Below, piece by piece: positions 20,127 through 25,919 of a stretch of 25,919 bases of DNA. Every line of letters starts with the position of its first letter. Position 1 is the first letter of the stretch. The stretch comes from a virus, in the IMG/VR virus record IMGVR_UViG_3300025012_000267, positions 1-25,919 of that record; one strand, given 5' to 3'. The notes beneath the pieces were generated by a model that had not been told where the DNA came from, did not search any database, and saw nothing but the letters and a program-made list of their open reading frames with translations. Made by a program: the position numbers and the translations under genes.

Positions 20127-20715
20127 CGTCCACCTCCGTTTCCTGGATATCCACAACCGCCATGCGCGCCCGCACAATGGCGTGCGTTGCCGCGATCAGC
20201 GCCTGGCCTGCCTCGTCGAGCTGGGCGATGGCCTTTTTCTTGGCCTCACGAATATGGTGCAGACGGTCGGCCTTGGCCGTGTCGGCCGGCGCCTGGGGGC
20301 CGAGATCGTTGATCAGTCGGTAGGTGGGGGATTGGCCGATGCGCCCGATGCGCTCCACACACCCGCGCCGAACGAGCAGCGCCAGAAACTCCTTGGCATA
20401 GCTTTCGGAGGCATTGGCCAGCTCCACCAGGTCGGCCACCGTGACCATCTTACGCATCCGGATCACACTCCACATGGCGCTGCGGATGTCAGGTCCTGCT
20501 CCGGCCTTTCCGCGATAAACCACGACACCCGGGCTCACACGCTCCACCTCTCCGGCGTCGCGCAGGTCGCTCAAGCACCTGTAAAGCGGGCGTTTGTCCT
20601 TGTTCGAAATCATATCCAGGGCCTCGGCCAGCACGGAGATCTTGACCTGCCGGCCGTCGCCGCCAAGCTCTTTGAGCTTGGACCTGACTGTTTCTGCAAA
20701 ATTCGGTCTACGCAT
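20113..20715 (-). CDS. Winged-helix DNA-binding early protein, downstream of MuB
   Basis: A 200-residue protein with two HTH-like parts. The first (ISVLAEALDMISNKDKRPLY, RCLSDLRDAGEVERVSPGVV, about residues 26-67) reads as a winged helix. The second (VTVADLVELANASESYAKEF, LALLVRRGCVERIG, about 90-125) repeats the layout and ends in a wing with SPTYRL. The C-terminal third is a long helix (IREAKKKAIAQLDEAGQAL). The start at 20713-20715 lies after AGGAGG; an ATG seven codons upstream overlaps the MuB stop but lacks a ribosome site. It may regulate early transcription or help replication; neither is shown. Confidence 0.72.
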   Translation of the reverse strand: MRRPNFAETVRSKLKELGGDGRQVKISVLAEALDMISNKDKRPLYRCLSDLRDAGEVERVSPGVVVYRGKAGAGPDIRSAMWSVIRMRKMVTVADLVELANASESYAKEFLALLVRRGCVERIGRIGQSPTYRLINDLGPQAPADTAKADRLHHIREAKKKAIAQLDEAGQALIAATHAIVRARMAVVDIQETEVDDGEI

Positions 20716-20728
20716 TGCCCAAGCCCTC

Positions 20729-21457
20729 CTATTCATCCGCTTCGCTCAGCGCCTGGCGCACGGCGGCCGCCACCGTCTTTTCGTCGGCCTCGGCCGTACC
20801 TTTGGCGTTGAGCACCCGCACCAGGTTGATCAGGTCGCGCCGCACGATGCGGATGTCGCCCTCGCTGGACTTTTGCATGGCTTCCACCGCCGCCGGGCAG
20901 GTGAAGCGCACGGCGGCCGCGGCCGTCACATACTGGACGATGTCGGCCACCCCGAAGGGCTTAAACTGGATCTGCTGATAGGTCCGCGACCACACCCGGC
21001 GCTCCTTGCGCATCATGGCCGGCAGCTCTTCCTCGCCGATCAGCACGATGGGGGCCCCGGTGGCCTCGGTCAGGTCGCGCATGATCTCCAGAAAGGCGAT
21101 CGGCAGCTTTTCCGGCTCGTCAATAAAAAGGGTGGGCTTGGCCTTGACCAGGCGTTCGGCGATTTCGGCGAAAAGAGGGCCCACGCGGTGGGGCGGTTCA
21201 GCGATACCCAGCTCGCGGGCGATTGCCTTTAAAAACTCGCTCTGGCTGTGGCGCCAGATCTTGAGCGCCAGCACATAGTGGCAGCCGCGCGTGTTGGCGA
21301 TGTGATAGTGGGCCGTGCGCGTCTTGCCGCGACCGGCGCGCCCCCAAACCAGGCCGAAGCGCCCTTCGCCGGCCGACGACGCCAGGGCCTCCATCATGGC
21401 CTCAAAGTTGCGTACATTGGCGGTCTTTACAAAGATCGGTTTGATTGATAACGTCAC
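20729..21457 (-). CDS. MuB-like AAA+ ATPase, transposition target-DNA activator (short form)
   Basis: A 242-residue ATPase. Walker A is GRAGRGKT (about residues 39-46) and Walker B LFIDEPEKL (D113, E114). IVLIGEEELPAMMRKERRVW matches the sensor region. MuB coats target DNA with ATP, is stimulated by MuA and prevents the phage inserting into itself. This protein lacks the N-terminal DNA-binding extension of Mu B (312 residues), as in several Mu relatives. I use the GTG at 21455-21457 (AAAGGAG upstream); a TTG six codons earlier is an alternative. It follows the transposase gene by 76 bases. Confidence 0.9.
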   Translation of the reverse strand: MTLSIKPIFVKTANVRNFEAMMEALASSAGEGRFGLVWGRAGRGKTRTAHYHIANTRGCHYVLALKIWRHSQSEFLKAIARELGIAEPPHRVGPLFAEIAERLVKAKPTLFIDEPEKLPIAFLEIMRDLTEATGAPIVLIGEEELPAMMRKERRVWSRTYQQIQFKPFGVADIVQYVTAAAAVRFTCPAAVEAMQKSSEGDIRIVRRDLINLVRVLNAKGTAEADEKTVAAAVRQALSEADE

Positions 21458-21495
21458 TTGCGATACTCCTTTCAACTGTTGGGGGTTTCATCACC

Positions 21496-21528
21496 GTCCG
21501 CCTGGGCGCTGCGAACGCCTGGGCGGAC
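21496..21528. repeat. Imperfect hairpin between transposase and MuB-like genes
   Basis: Arms GTCCGCC-TGGGCG (21496-21508) and CGCCTGGGCGGAC (21516-21528) pair with two internal mismatches across a 7-base loop, in the 76-base gap between the two transposition genes. The unit CGCCTGGGCG also occurs twice in direct orientation. No U tract follows on the minus strand. It may tune B expression or message stability. Confidence 0.5.
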
Positions 21529-21533
21529 ACCTT

Positions 21534-23759
21534 TTATAGATTGCCGGCGCCCTGCCGGTGATCCGCCTGCCACTGCACGGCCAGCATGCCGCGCATCTCC
21601 TCGAAATGGTCCTTGTGGTTCAGGTACGCCAGCGTATCCTCGAAATAGCGCGCAAAATCGCGCCAGCGCTCCGGGATCATCCGGCCGCGCACTTCCATTT
21701 CCATGATGGCCATATAGCGCTCCTCTTCCGGCAACGCCTCCAGGCGCGCGCGCAGGGACACGGCGTCTTCCTCGATCTCCGGCACGCTGACATCGAGGAC
21801 GCTGCAATCGTCTCCAGCGCCGCAATCCACTTCCGTGGCGGCTGCCTGGGCCTGGATCTTTTCCCACTCGGCATCGCTGATCGTTGTCTTTTCAGGGATC
21901 TGCCGAACGGGATTCTTGCTGGCGCCGTCTTTGATCGGTAGCGTCGTAATGCCGACCTGGGCCATCTGCTGGCGGTGGTGCGGCAAAAACTCGTTGGCCA
22001 GAAACTCCTTGGCAAACGATGAGGCCTCTTTTTCCTGGTGCCGGTGCTCTTCGCAGTGCTCTGCCAGGCGCAACCTGTCGGCATCGGTGCCAAGGTGGCG
22101 CGCCGCCGGATGCAGCCGCTCGTATTCCTGGGCAACGCAAATCAACTTACCGCCCAGCTCGCTGACGCGGATGTAGGAGGTGTCCTGGAAGTCGTAATGG
22201 ATCAAAACCTTGTGAGACCGTCCGTGCAGCTCGCGGTGATAGTACTGGCGACCGTTGAACTGGATCGCGCTGCGCCGGATCGATTTAATCTCGCAGGCCA
22301 TCATCATGTCGTCGAGCAGCGCGCGGTCAACACCGGGGCCACGTCCGGCTTCGAACACCTCCAGCGGCGTGCGCCCCTTGAGGTGGCCTTCCTGCTGCGG
22401 CCGGCGCGCATAGCGGTCGAACCAGTCCGCCACCGCAATGTGGGCTTGCTCTAGACTGATGCCGCCGCCCACCATCTGCTCCCGGATCTTGCGGTGCAGA
22501 CGCTCGCCGCGCATCATGCCCGGGGGCTTGTCCGCGATACAGGTGCCGGTAAAGGTCGGCGCCCAGCGCTCCAGCTCTGAAAATGTGCCGAAAAAGCGCT
22601 CCACCGTCTTGGATTGGCCGCGATACGGCCGGGCGTGGATCACCTGCATGCCAAGCCGCTCGAAAAGACCGGAAAAAGCCTCTTGCTCCAGGTCCTTGCC
22701 CTCGAAAAAGCGCGCGCCGAAGGCCTTGCCGTTGTCCAGGTAGGGGATCTTGGGGATCTTGCCCAGGCGCAGGATCGCCCAGCGCAGCGCCGCCGCGATG
22801 GCCTGGGTGTTTTCCGTGGGCATGATCTCCCAGCCCAACGGGAAGCTGGACTTCATGTCCAGCCACAGGATCAGCACCATGCGCTTTGGCTTTCCGGTCC
22901 AGGGATTGACGATGTCGAAGTTGAGCACATGACCGTCGGCCACCACCACGTCGCCGACCTCGATGCGCTCGAAATCGCGCTCGCCGGACAGCGCGCAGTG
23001 ATCGTTCCAGGCCTTCCAGCCGTCGCGGGTGAAGGTCCATATATGATGGTTGCGCTCGCGCCACTCTTTGATCCAGCGCCGATAGGTGGCATCCGAAAAG
23101 CCATTTGATATGCCGCGATCGTGCATGATCTCCCGGGCGTAGCGGATCGCCTCGGATATCTGCGGCTTGTTGGGGTGCAGCAGGCAGGCCAGCAGGATCT
23201 TGGCGTGGGTCTCGTTGATCGATGTCGCTCCGCGCCGCCAGGCGCCGCGCTGATCGGCCAGCACGAAACAATCGTTTCCGGCCGATTGTACATCCAGCTT
23301 CCACCCCTCGATGGTCTTCCAGGACAGCTCCCCGAGCTGCTCGAACAGCTTCGGGTATAGCAACCCGGTGTTGTACGTATCCATGAACGAGTCCCGCACG
23401 GCCACCTTCTGACCGTAGGCCGCCGAGTTCACGCGCTCTTTGTACAGGCGAAGGAGGTCGTACTTTGCCAGGGCCTTTTCCTGCTGGCCCTGGCAAAGTA
23501 CGATGGGGCGGTGGGATGTTGCGGGGGGATATGCAGCGCGCGGCGCCGGCATCAACTCCTTGCCGGCCTCCGCGATTTGCACCTTATTATAGAGAAGCCG
23601 AATATCGTCCGGCAGTCCGGATAAAGGATATCGTTTTTGGGATCCGCCGCGGCAGGATGTTTCTTCGAACGGCCAACCCTCTTTCGTCGCTCGCTTGTGC
23701 ACATATTGAACGCTGACTTGTTTGAGTTCAGCAATCTGTTTGGCCGAAATGGAATCCAT
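21534..23759 (-). CDS. Transposase, MuA-like (DDE recombinase)
   Basis: A 741-residue DDE transposase. Residues 1-60 form the Mu DNA-binding domain (MDSISAKQIAELKQVSVQYV, then GWPFEETSCRGGSQKRYPLS). The catalytic core has VVVADGHVLNF (D275), YLDNGKAFGAR (D342) and SKTVERFFGTF (E387). The C-terminal domain includes SIRRSAIQFNGRQYYHREL and IRVSELGGKLICV, as in the MuA C-terminal beta domain that contacts MuB. It nicks phage ends and joins them to target DNA. The start at 23757-23759 has GGAG upstream. Mu A is 663 residues, so this one is longer. Contains a perfect 18-bp inverted repeat. Confidence 0.95.
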   Translation of the reverse strand: MDSISAKQIAELKQVSVQYVHKRATKEGWPFEETSCRGGSQKRYPLSGLPDDIRLLYNKVQIAEAGKELMPAPRAAYPPATSHRPIVLCQGQQEKALAKYDLLRLYKERVNSAAYGQKVAVRDSFMDTYNTGLLYPKLFEQLGELSWKTIEGWKLDVQSAGNDCFVLADQRGAWRRGATSINETHAKILLACLLHPNKPQISEAIRYAREIMHDRGISNGFSDATYRRWIKEWRERNHHIWTFTRDGWKAWNDHCALSGERDFERIEVGDVVVADGHVLNFDIVNPWTGKPKRMVLILWLDMKSSFPLGWEIMPTENTQAIAAALRWAILRLGKIPKIPYLDNGKAFGARFFEGKDLEQEAFSGLFERLGMQVIHARPYRGQSKTVERFFGTFSELERWAPTFTGTCIADKPPGMMRGERLHRKIREQMVGGGISLEQAHIAVADWFDRYARRPQQEGHLKGRTPLEVFEAGRGPGVDRALLDDMMMACEIKSIRRSAIQFNGRQYYHRELHGRSHKVLIHYDFQDTSYIRVSELGGKLICVAQEYERLHPAARHLGTDADRLRLAEHCEEHRHQEKEASSFAKEFLANEFLPHHRQQMAQVGITTLPIKDGASKNPVRQIPEKTTISDAEWEKIQAQAAATEVDCGAGDDCSVLDVSVPEIEEDAVSLRARLEALPEEERYMAIMEMEVRGRMIPERWRDFARYFEDTLAYLNHKDHFEEMRGMLAVQWQADHRQGAGNL
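23458..23503. repeat. Perfect 18-bp inverted repeat inside the transposase gene
   Basis: Arms at 23458-23475 (TCGTACTTTGCCAGGGCC) and 23486-23503 (GGCCCTGGCAAAGTACGA) are exactly complementary around a 10-base loop. It spans codons of about residues 86-101 (IVLCQGQQEKALAKYD), between the N-terminal DNA-binding part and the catalytic core. In mRNA it would be a very stable stem that could slow ribosomes or block polymerase. Confidence 0.9.
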
Positions 23760-23792
23760 TTAAATCTCCGAAATCAAAAAACGTTTCTGGAG

Positions 23793-24230
23793 CTATAATT
23801 CCGACTCTATCTTTCGAATCTGACGGCTTTTGCGCTGCACCTCTATTTTCGCCTCGGCCCAGGCCAGCATCTTTTGCTCGCGGTCGCCGATCACCATCAG
23901 GCCAAGCGAACGAGCCACGACATCGAGCACCGACCACCGGCCGACCGCCGCACAAAAAACCGTCAACGCCTTCAGCGGGATGTGGCGCGGATCGGACACG
24001 TTCAACCATTTTTCGAGGGTATCAATGGTCAGCCGCTGGCTGTTTCCGTGCGTCAGACAAACGCCATGCCGCTCGGCGATATCGTTCATGCGGTCCACGA
24101 GCTGCTCGCGGGACATTCCGCAGTCGCGGGCATCGTCGGCCATAGCGGCCTTGATCGCTTTGGAGACATTGAGCGTGGGCTGGCTGAACAAGTCTAACTG
24201 GATCGGTGTTCTCATAATTTTGTCCGCCAT
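23793..24230 (-). CDS. Conserved early phage protein between Ner and transposase
   Basis: A 145-residue protein (or 140 from ATG at 24213-24215, which starts MRTPIQLDLFSQPTLNVSKA and has GGCGGA upstream). Segment LTIDTLEKWLNVSDPRHIPL resembles phage regulatory proteins found between regulator and transposase genes in Mu-like phages (BcepMu-type relatives), with a WSVLDVVARSLGLMV helix and a basic helical end (IEVQRKSRQIRKIESEL). The function is unknown; a role in controlling host-cell or transposition response is conceivable. It lies 72 bases after the Ner-like gene, and that gap contains palindromes. Confidence 0.72.
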   Translation of the reverse strand: MADKIMRTPIQLDLFSQPTLNVSKAIKAAMADDARDCGMSREQLVDRMNDIAERHGVCLTHGNSQRLTIDTLEKWLNVSDPRHIPLKALTVFCAAVGRWSVLDVVARSLGLMVIGDREQKMLAWAEAKIEVQRKSRQIRKIESEL

Positions 24231-24243
24231 GATCTATGGTTCC

Positions 24244-24285
24244 GTCCGATCTTGGCATTCCATCGGACATTGACTTGACAAGTCA
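24244..24285. promoter_or_regulatory. Hairpin and palindrome between Ner-like gene and the next early gene
   Basis: A 7-base hairpin GTCCGAT (24244-24250) / ATCGGAC (24262-24268) is followed by the perfect palindrome TGACTTGACAAGTCA at 24271-24285. The latter could be an operator for the Ner-like protein or the repressor. No matching -35/-10 pair was seen, so regulatory function is only suggested. Confidence 0.45.
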
Positions 24286-24302
24286 GGTAGTTTAAAAATC
24301 AA

Positions 24303-24560
24303 TCATTGAGCAGCCGGTCTGCCAGGTTTCCGAGGGCCACCATATAAATAGGTGGACGGCCAAATGCGCTTCAGGTCCATCCCGACCGCATCGGCGATAG
24401 CCTGTCGAATGCGATGACTGACAGCCCGGCCATTGACCACCATATAAACGGTCTGCCTGCTGACGCCGACCTCGCGGGCGACCCTCGAAAGAGATACGCC
24501 AGCTCGCATCAAAGCGATTTTGAGTTCGATCGGATCCATATCTTGGATAGGGTTGGGCAT
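24303..24560 (-). CDS. Ner-like early regulator (HTH)
   Basis: An 85-residue HTH protein placed as Ner is in Mu: first gene of the lytic operon, divergent from the repressor. The HTH spans LKIALMRAGVSLSRVAREVG and VSRQTVYMVVNGRAVSHRIR (about residues 13-53), followed by the MDLKRIWPSTYL ending typical of Ner/Nlp proteins. Ner shuts off repressor transcription and moderates early transcription. The start at 24558-24560 has AAAGGTG five bases upstream, 43 bases beyond the -10 of the promoter at 24603-24631. The basic tail is PRKPGRPAAQ. Confidence 0.85.
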   Translation of the reverse strand: MPNPIQDMDPIELKIALMRAGVSLSRVAREVGVSRQTVYMVVNGRAVSHRIRQAIADAVGMDLKRIWPSTYLYGGPRKPGRPAAQ

Positions 24561-24602
24561 AAGGCACCTTTATGATGTTTGCGTGACAGTCTATTTAAGA
24601 AA

Positions 24603-24631
24603 GTAATAAACCTAAAATATTCAGCGGTCAA
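24603..24631 (-). promoter_or_regulatory. Early lytic promoter (minus strand)
   Basis: On the minus strand, TTGACC (24626-24631) and TATTAC (24603-24608) are spaced by exactly 17 bases, a good sigma70-type promoter for the Ner-transposase operon. The spacer contains AACCTAA, which recurs inverted at 24640-24646, so a regulator bound to that pair would cover the promoter. Confidence 0.75.
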
Positions 24632-24646
24632 TTAAAATATTAGGTT
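24609..24646. promoter_or_regulatory. Inverted repeat overlapping the early promoter (operator candidate)
   Basis: AACCTAAAATATT (24609-24621) and AAAATATTAGGTT (24634-24646) form an imperfect inverted repeat that covers the spacer and -35 of the leftward promoter. AAGCTTAAA follows at 24648-24656, one degenerate copy of the repeat found near the repressor start. Together they look like regulator binding sites. Confidence 0.6.
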
Positions 24647-24713
24647 GAAGCTTAAAAATTTAATTATTGACGCAAAAGCAGACATAAGACCAAATAAAAC
24701 AAACTGTTAAAGA

Positions 24714-24768
24714 AAGCTTAAACCGGTTTAAACTTAGGTTTAAGCTTTAGACAGTGAAAGCTTAAACC
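24714..24768. promoter_or_regulatory. Operator array next to the repressor start: four copies of AAGCTTAAACC
   Basis: AAGCTTAAACC occurs at 24714-24724 and 24758-24768 on the plus strand and at 24737-24747 on the minus strand, and with one mismatch at 24725-24735 on the minus strand. The copies lie directly before the repressor's GTG start, and two are back to back. This matches the clustered operators of Mu, through which the repressor controls both lytic and its own transcription. Confidence 0.72.
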
Positions 24769-24769
24769 A

Positions 24770-25303
24770 GTGAAAACGATTTGTGACCGAATAAAATCGA
24801 TTCGAGGTGAGCTAACACAGAAGGAATTCGCTAAAAAATTAGGTGTAAGTTTGGGGGCCGTTCAATACTGGGAGGCAAACGAACAGATACCAAAAGGGGA
24901 TATCCTTTTAAAATTCAGAAACCATTTCAATATCGACTTAAACTGGTTACTCACAGGACAGGGTGAGCCCTTTGCTGAACGTGAACGAGATAAAGCCGGT
25001 TATCAAGCTATTCAATCTTCAAACATTATAGAGCTTCAACATTTAGACCTGGTGCGGAATTTCAAAGATAAGCCTCGGGCTAAGGCAATAAACCAGGCCC
25101 TTTTGGAGCTGGAGCGCACCAGTCCCAGCGCCTTCGAAGCCATCGAGGCCTATATTAAGGGGATGGTCAGTGGAATCCAACTAATGGTGGCCGAACCTCA
25201 GTCGTCATATAGTGAGCGTAGAAAAAAGGACGCCCCTGAAAATATTCCTCCAGGAGGTGATCGGCGCCGGGGAACGGATCGGCGCAAGGCGGGCGGTGGA
25301 TAG
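24770..25303 (+). CDS. Lysogeny repressor, Xre-type HTH (Mu c-like role)
   Basis: A 177-residue protein. Residues 1-65 are an Xre-type HTH (ICDRIKSIRGELTQKEFAKK, LGVSLGAVQYWEANEQIPKG, FNIDLNWLLTGQG), as in phage CI-like repressors. A helical middle (IELQHLDLVRNFKDKPRAKA) follows, then the tail PPGGDRRRGTDRRKAGGG. There is no S24 peptidase domain, so induction by self-cleavage is unlikely. It is the only long plus-strand gene facing the lytic operon, with operators before its start. Translation starts at GTG 24770-24772 with no clear ribosome site; the transcript may be leaderless or nearly so. Confidence 0.88.
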   Translation: MKTICDRIKSIRGELTQKEFAKKLGVSLGAVQYWEANEQIPKGDILLKFRNHFNIDLNWLLTGQGEPFAERERDKAGYQAIQSSNIIELQHLDLVRNFKDKPRAKAINQALLELERTSPSAFEAIEAYIKGMVSGIQLMVAEPQSSYSERRKKDAPENIPPGGDRRRGTDRRKAGGG

Positions 25304-25424
25304 CAAAACCGCGCTGCGGTGGCATTATCGACTGCAATAAATGCCCTTTCGAGCCCGTTTGCAGAAAAGATGGCGTGGTATGCTATATGCTAATTAAATG
25401 CTATTGTATCAGGAGGCTTGAGCG
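25304..25424. other. Gap between repressor and the small membrane/zinc protein
   Basis: About 120 bases with no ORF of note. The last 50 bases are AT-rich (GGTATGCTATATGCTAATTA around 25375-25395) and end with the AGGAGG ribosome site of the next gene, so a weak promoter is possible (TTTGCA near 25359 and TGCTAT), but spacing and match are poor. No hairpin was seen. Confidence 0.4.
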
Positions 25425-25685
25425 ATGAATGACCAACTTTTTTACATTATTACACTTATATCTGCGCTCGTTTACGGTATCATTTTTATGCTTTTGCCAT
25501 TTTTTGTCCTAAGGATCAGGAACGAAGTGATATCCATCAATAAAAAACTCGGCAAGCTATTACCACAATCGGCTGAACCCGTGAACGAGGAAAAGGTCTG
25601 CACCAAATGCAGCACCCGCAACCGCCATGACGAATTTACCTGCATCAACTGCGGAGAACCGCTTAACGACTTCAAAATGGCTTAA
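25425..25685 (+). CDS. Membrane-anchored zinc-ribbon protein
   Basis: An 86-residue protein with one strongly hydrophobic helix (FYIITLISALVYGIIFMLLP at about residues 6-25 and FFVLRI after it), a short basic linker (NEVISINKKLGKLL), and a zinc ribbon CTKCSTRNRHDEFTCINCGE (two CxxC pairs). The ATG at 25425 has AGGAGG eight bases upstream. It lies between the repressor and the probable phage end, a common place for lysogeny-expressed accessory genes. Possible roles include immunity to related phages; none is shown. Confidence 0.75.
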   Translation: MNDQLFYIITLISALVYGIIFMLLPFFVLRIRNEVISINKKLGKLLPQSAEPVNEEKVCTKCSTRNRHDEFTCINCGEPLNDFKMA

Positions 25686-25686
25686 A

Positions 25687-25913
25687 ACTTTTCTGAGATA
25701 GCGTGCAAAAACATACCCGCCGACACTTCAAAACCATGAACTTTTCTGATTTATCAAATCCACCCACCTTCAGCCACCTGCCAGCGCCGGCCAAAATCCA
25801 CTTCACCCTCATAAGTCCCATTAACCACACACTTTAGTGCCACACCAGCACCATACCCGTCCCCCAAAAGCACCCCCAAATTCACCCCTGCCTACTTTTC
25901 TGAGATAGTGTGC
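25687..25913. repeat. Three short repeats near the phage end, probable transposase binding sites
   Basis: ACTTTTCTGAGATAGCGTGC at 25687-25706 and ACTTTTCTGAGATAGTGTGC at 25894-25913 differ at one base, and ACTTTTCTGATTTATCA at 25740-25757 is a diverged third copy; all face the same way. Mu has three MuA sites (L1-L3) beyond its repressor at the left end, so these probably play that part, with the phage terminus at or just past 25919. The rest of 25686-25919 has no gene. Confidence 0.65.
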
Positions 25914-25919
25914 CCCTCC

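Larger units (their letters stand above)
1..25919 (-). mobile_element. Mu-like transposable prophage, early end through tail tube (incomplete)
   Basis: The whole window fits one Mu-like phage read leftward. It carries a repressor and Ner-like switch, a DDE transposase with its AAA+ partner, Gam, GemA, then lysis, terminase gp28, portal gp29, gpF, gpI, gpT, gp36-gp38 and gpL homologues in Mu order. The tail tube gene is cut by the left edge, so the rest of the tail, the fibres and the right phage end lie outside. The left phage end should lie at or just beyond 25919, because three short repeats resembling transposase sites sit between 25687 and 25913. No disrupted structural gene was seen, so this part could belong to an active phage; this is inference. 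Confidence 0.93.

Noticed and set aside
20663-20681. Hairpin CCAAGCTC-TTT-GAGCTTGG in the winged-helix gene
   Set aside because: Eight-base arms in coding DNA for KLKELGG; readily explained by codon use.
22327-23496. 389-residue minus-strand frame within the transposase gene
   Set aside because: Out of frame with a clear DDE transposase; Gly/Arg/Ala-rich shadow.
24667-24695. TTGACG as -35 of a repressor promoter
   Set aside because: No acceptable -10 at 16-18 bases downstream (CCAAAT, CAAATA); too weak to list as a feature.
1-25919. CRISPR array, diversity-generating retroelement, tRNA or Mom-type modification gene
   Set aside because: No regularly spaced repeats, no reverse transcriptase motif, no cloverleaf and no modification-enzyme motif were seen in the window.

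Overview
The window is most of a Mu-like transposable prophage, read almost entirely from the minus strand. The phage's left (early) end lies at the right side of the window and its tail genes run off the left edge. The gene order from right to left is that of Mu: repressor, Ner-like regulator, transposase A, B ATPase, Gam, GemA and many small early genes, then a lysis block, terminase, portal, gpF, gpI/Z, gpT, gp35-gp38/gpG, tail sheath and tail tube. Coding regions are GC-rich with strong AGGAGG-type ribosome sites, which suits a GC-rich Gram-negative host. I suspect a sulfate-reducing deltaproteobacterium from the general look of the small proteins, but this is a weak inference. No host gene, tRNA, rRNA or CRISPR is seen.

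Right end (about 23.8-25.9 kb): an AT-rich switch region. A plus-strand Xre-type repressor (24770-25303) faces a minus-strand Ner-like HTH protein (24303-24560). Between them lie a good minus-strand promoter (24603-24631) and an array of 11-bp operator-like repeats. Beyond the repressor are a small membrane/zinc-ribbon protein and a non-coding stretch with three copies of an ACTTTTCTGA-type repeat, which look like transposase binding sites near the phage end.

Early region (about 14.0-23.8 kb): transposase (DDE triad D275, D342, E387) and a short MuB-like AAA+ ATPase, followed by a leftward run of overlapping genes. These include winged-helix proteins, GemA (DUF1018), Gam, a TraR/DksA zinc finger, an exported putative outer-membrane protein, a membrane protein carrying a C-terminal HTH-like domain, and about nine small proteins with paired CxxC motifs. 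The transposase gene contains a perfect 18-bp inverted repeat. A small gene near the end of this run is split by a run of nine G/C bases.

Middle (13.1-14.0 kb): an island of two plus-strand genes with its own promoter, which contains a perfect 19-bp palindrome. One gene encodes a zinc-ribbon plus ribbon-helix-helix protein. Beside it, upstream of the lysis genes, are an RNA-like element with alternative hairpins and an orphan terminator-like hairpin.

Late region (1-13.1 kb): amidase, exported FN3-like protein, phospholipase-A2-like protein and holin, then the terminase, head and tail genes, closely packed and often overlapping by 4 bp. The scaffold appears to be made from an internal start within the protease gene, as in Mu I/Z. 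No recognisable Mor or C activator is present, so late control probably relies on something else in the middle region.
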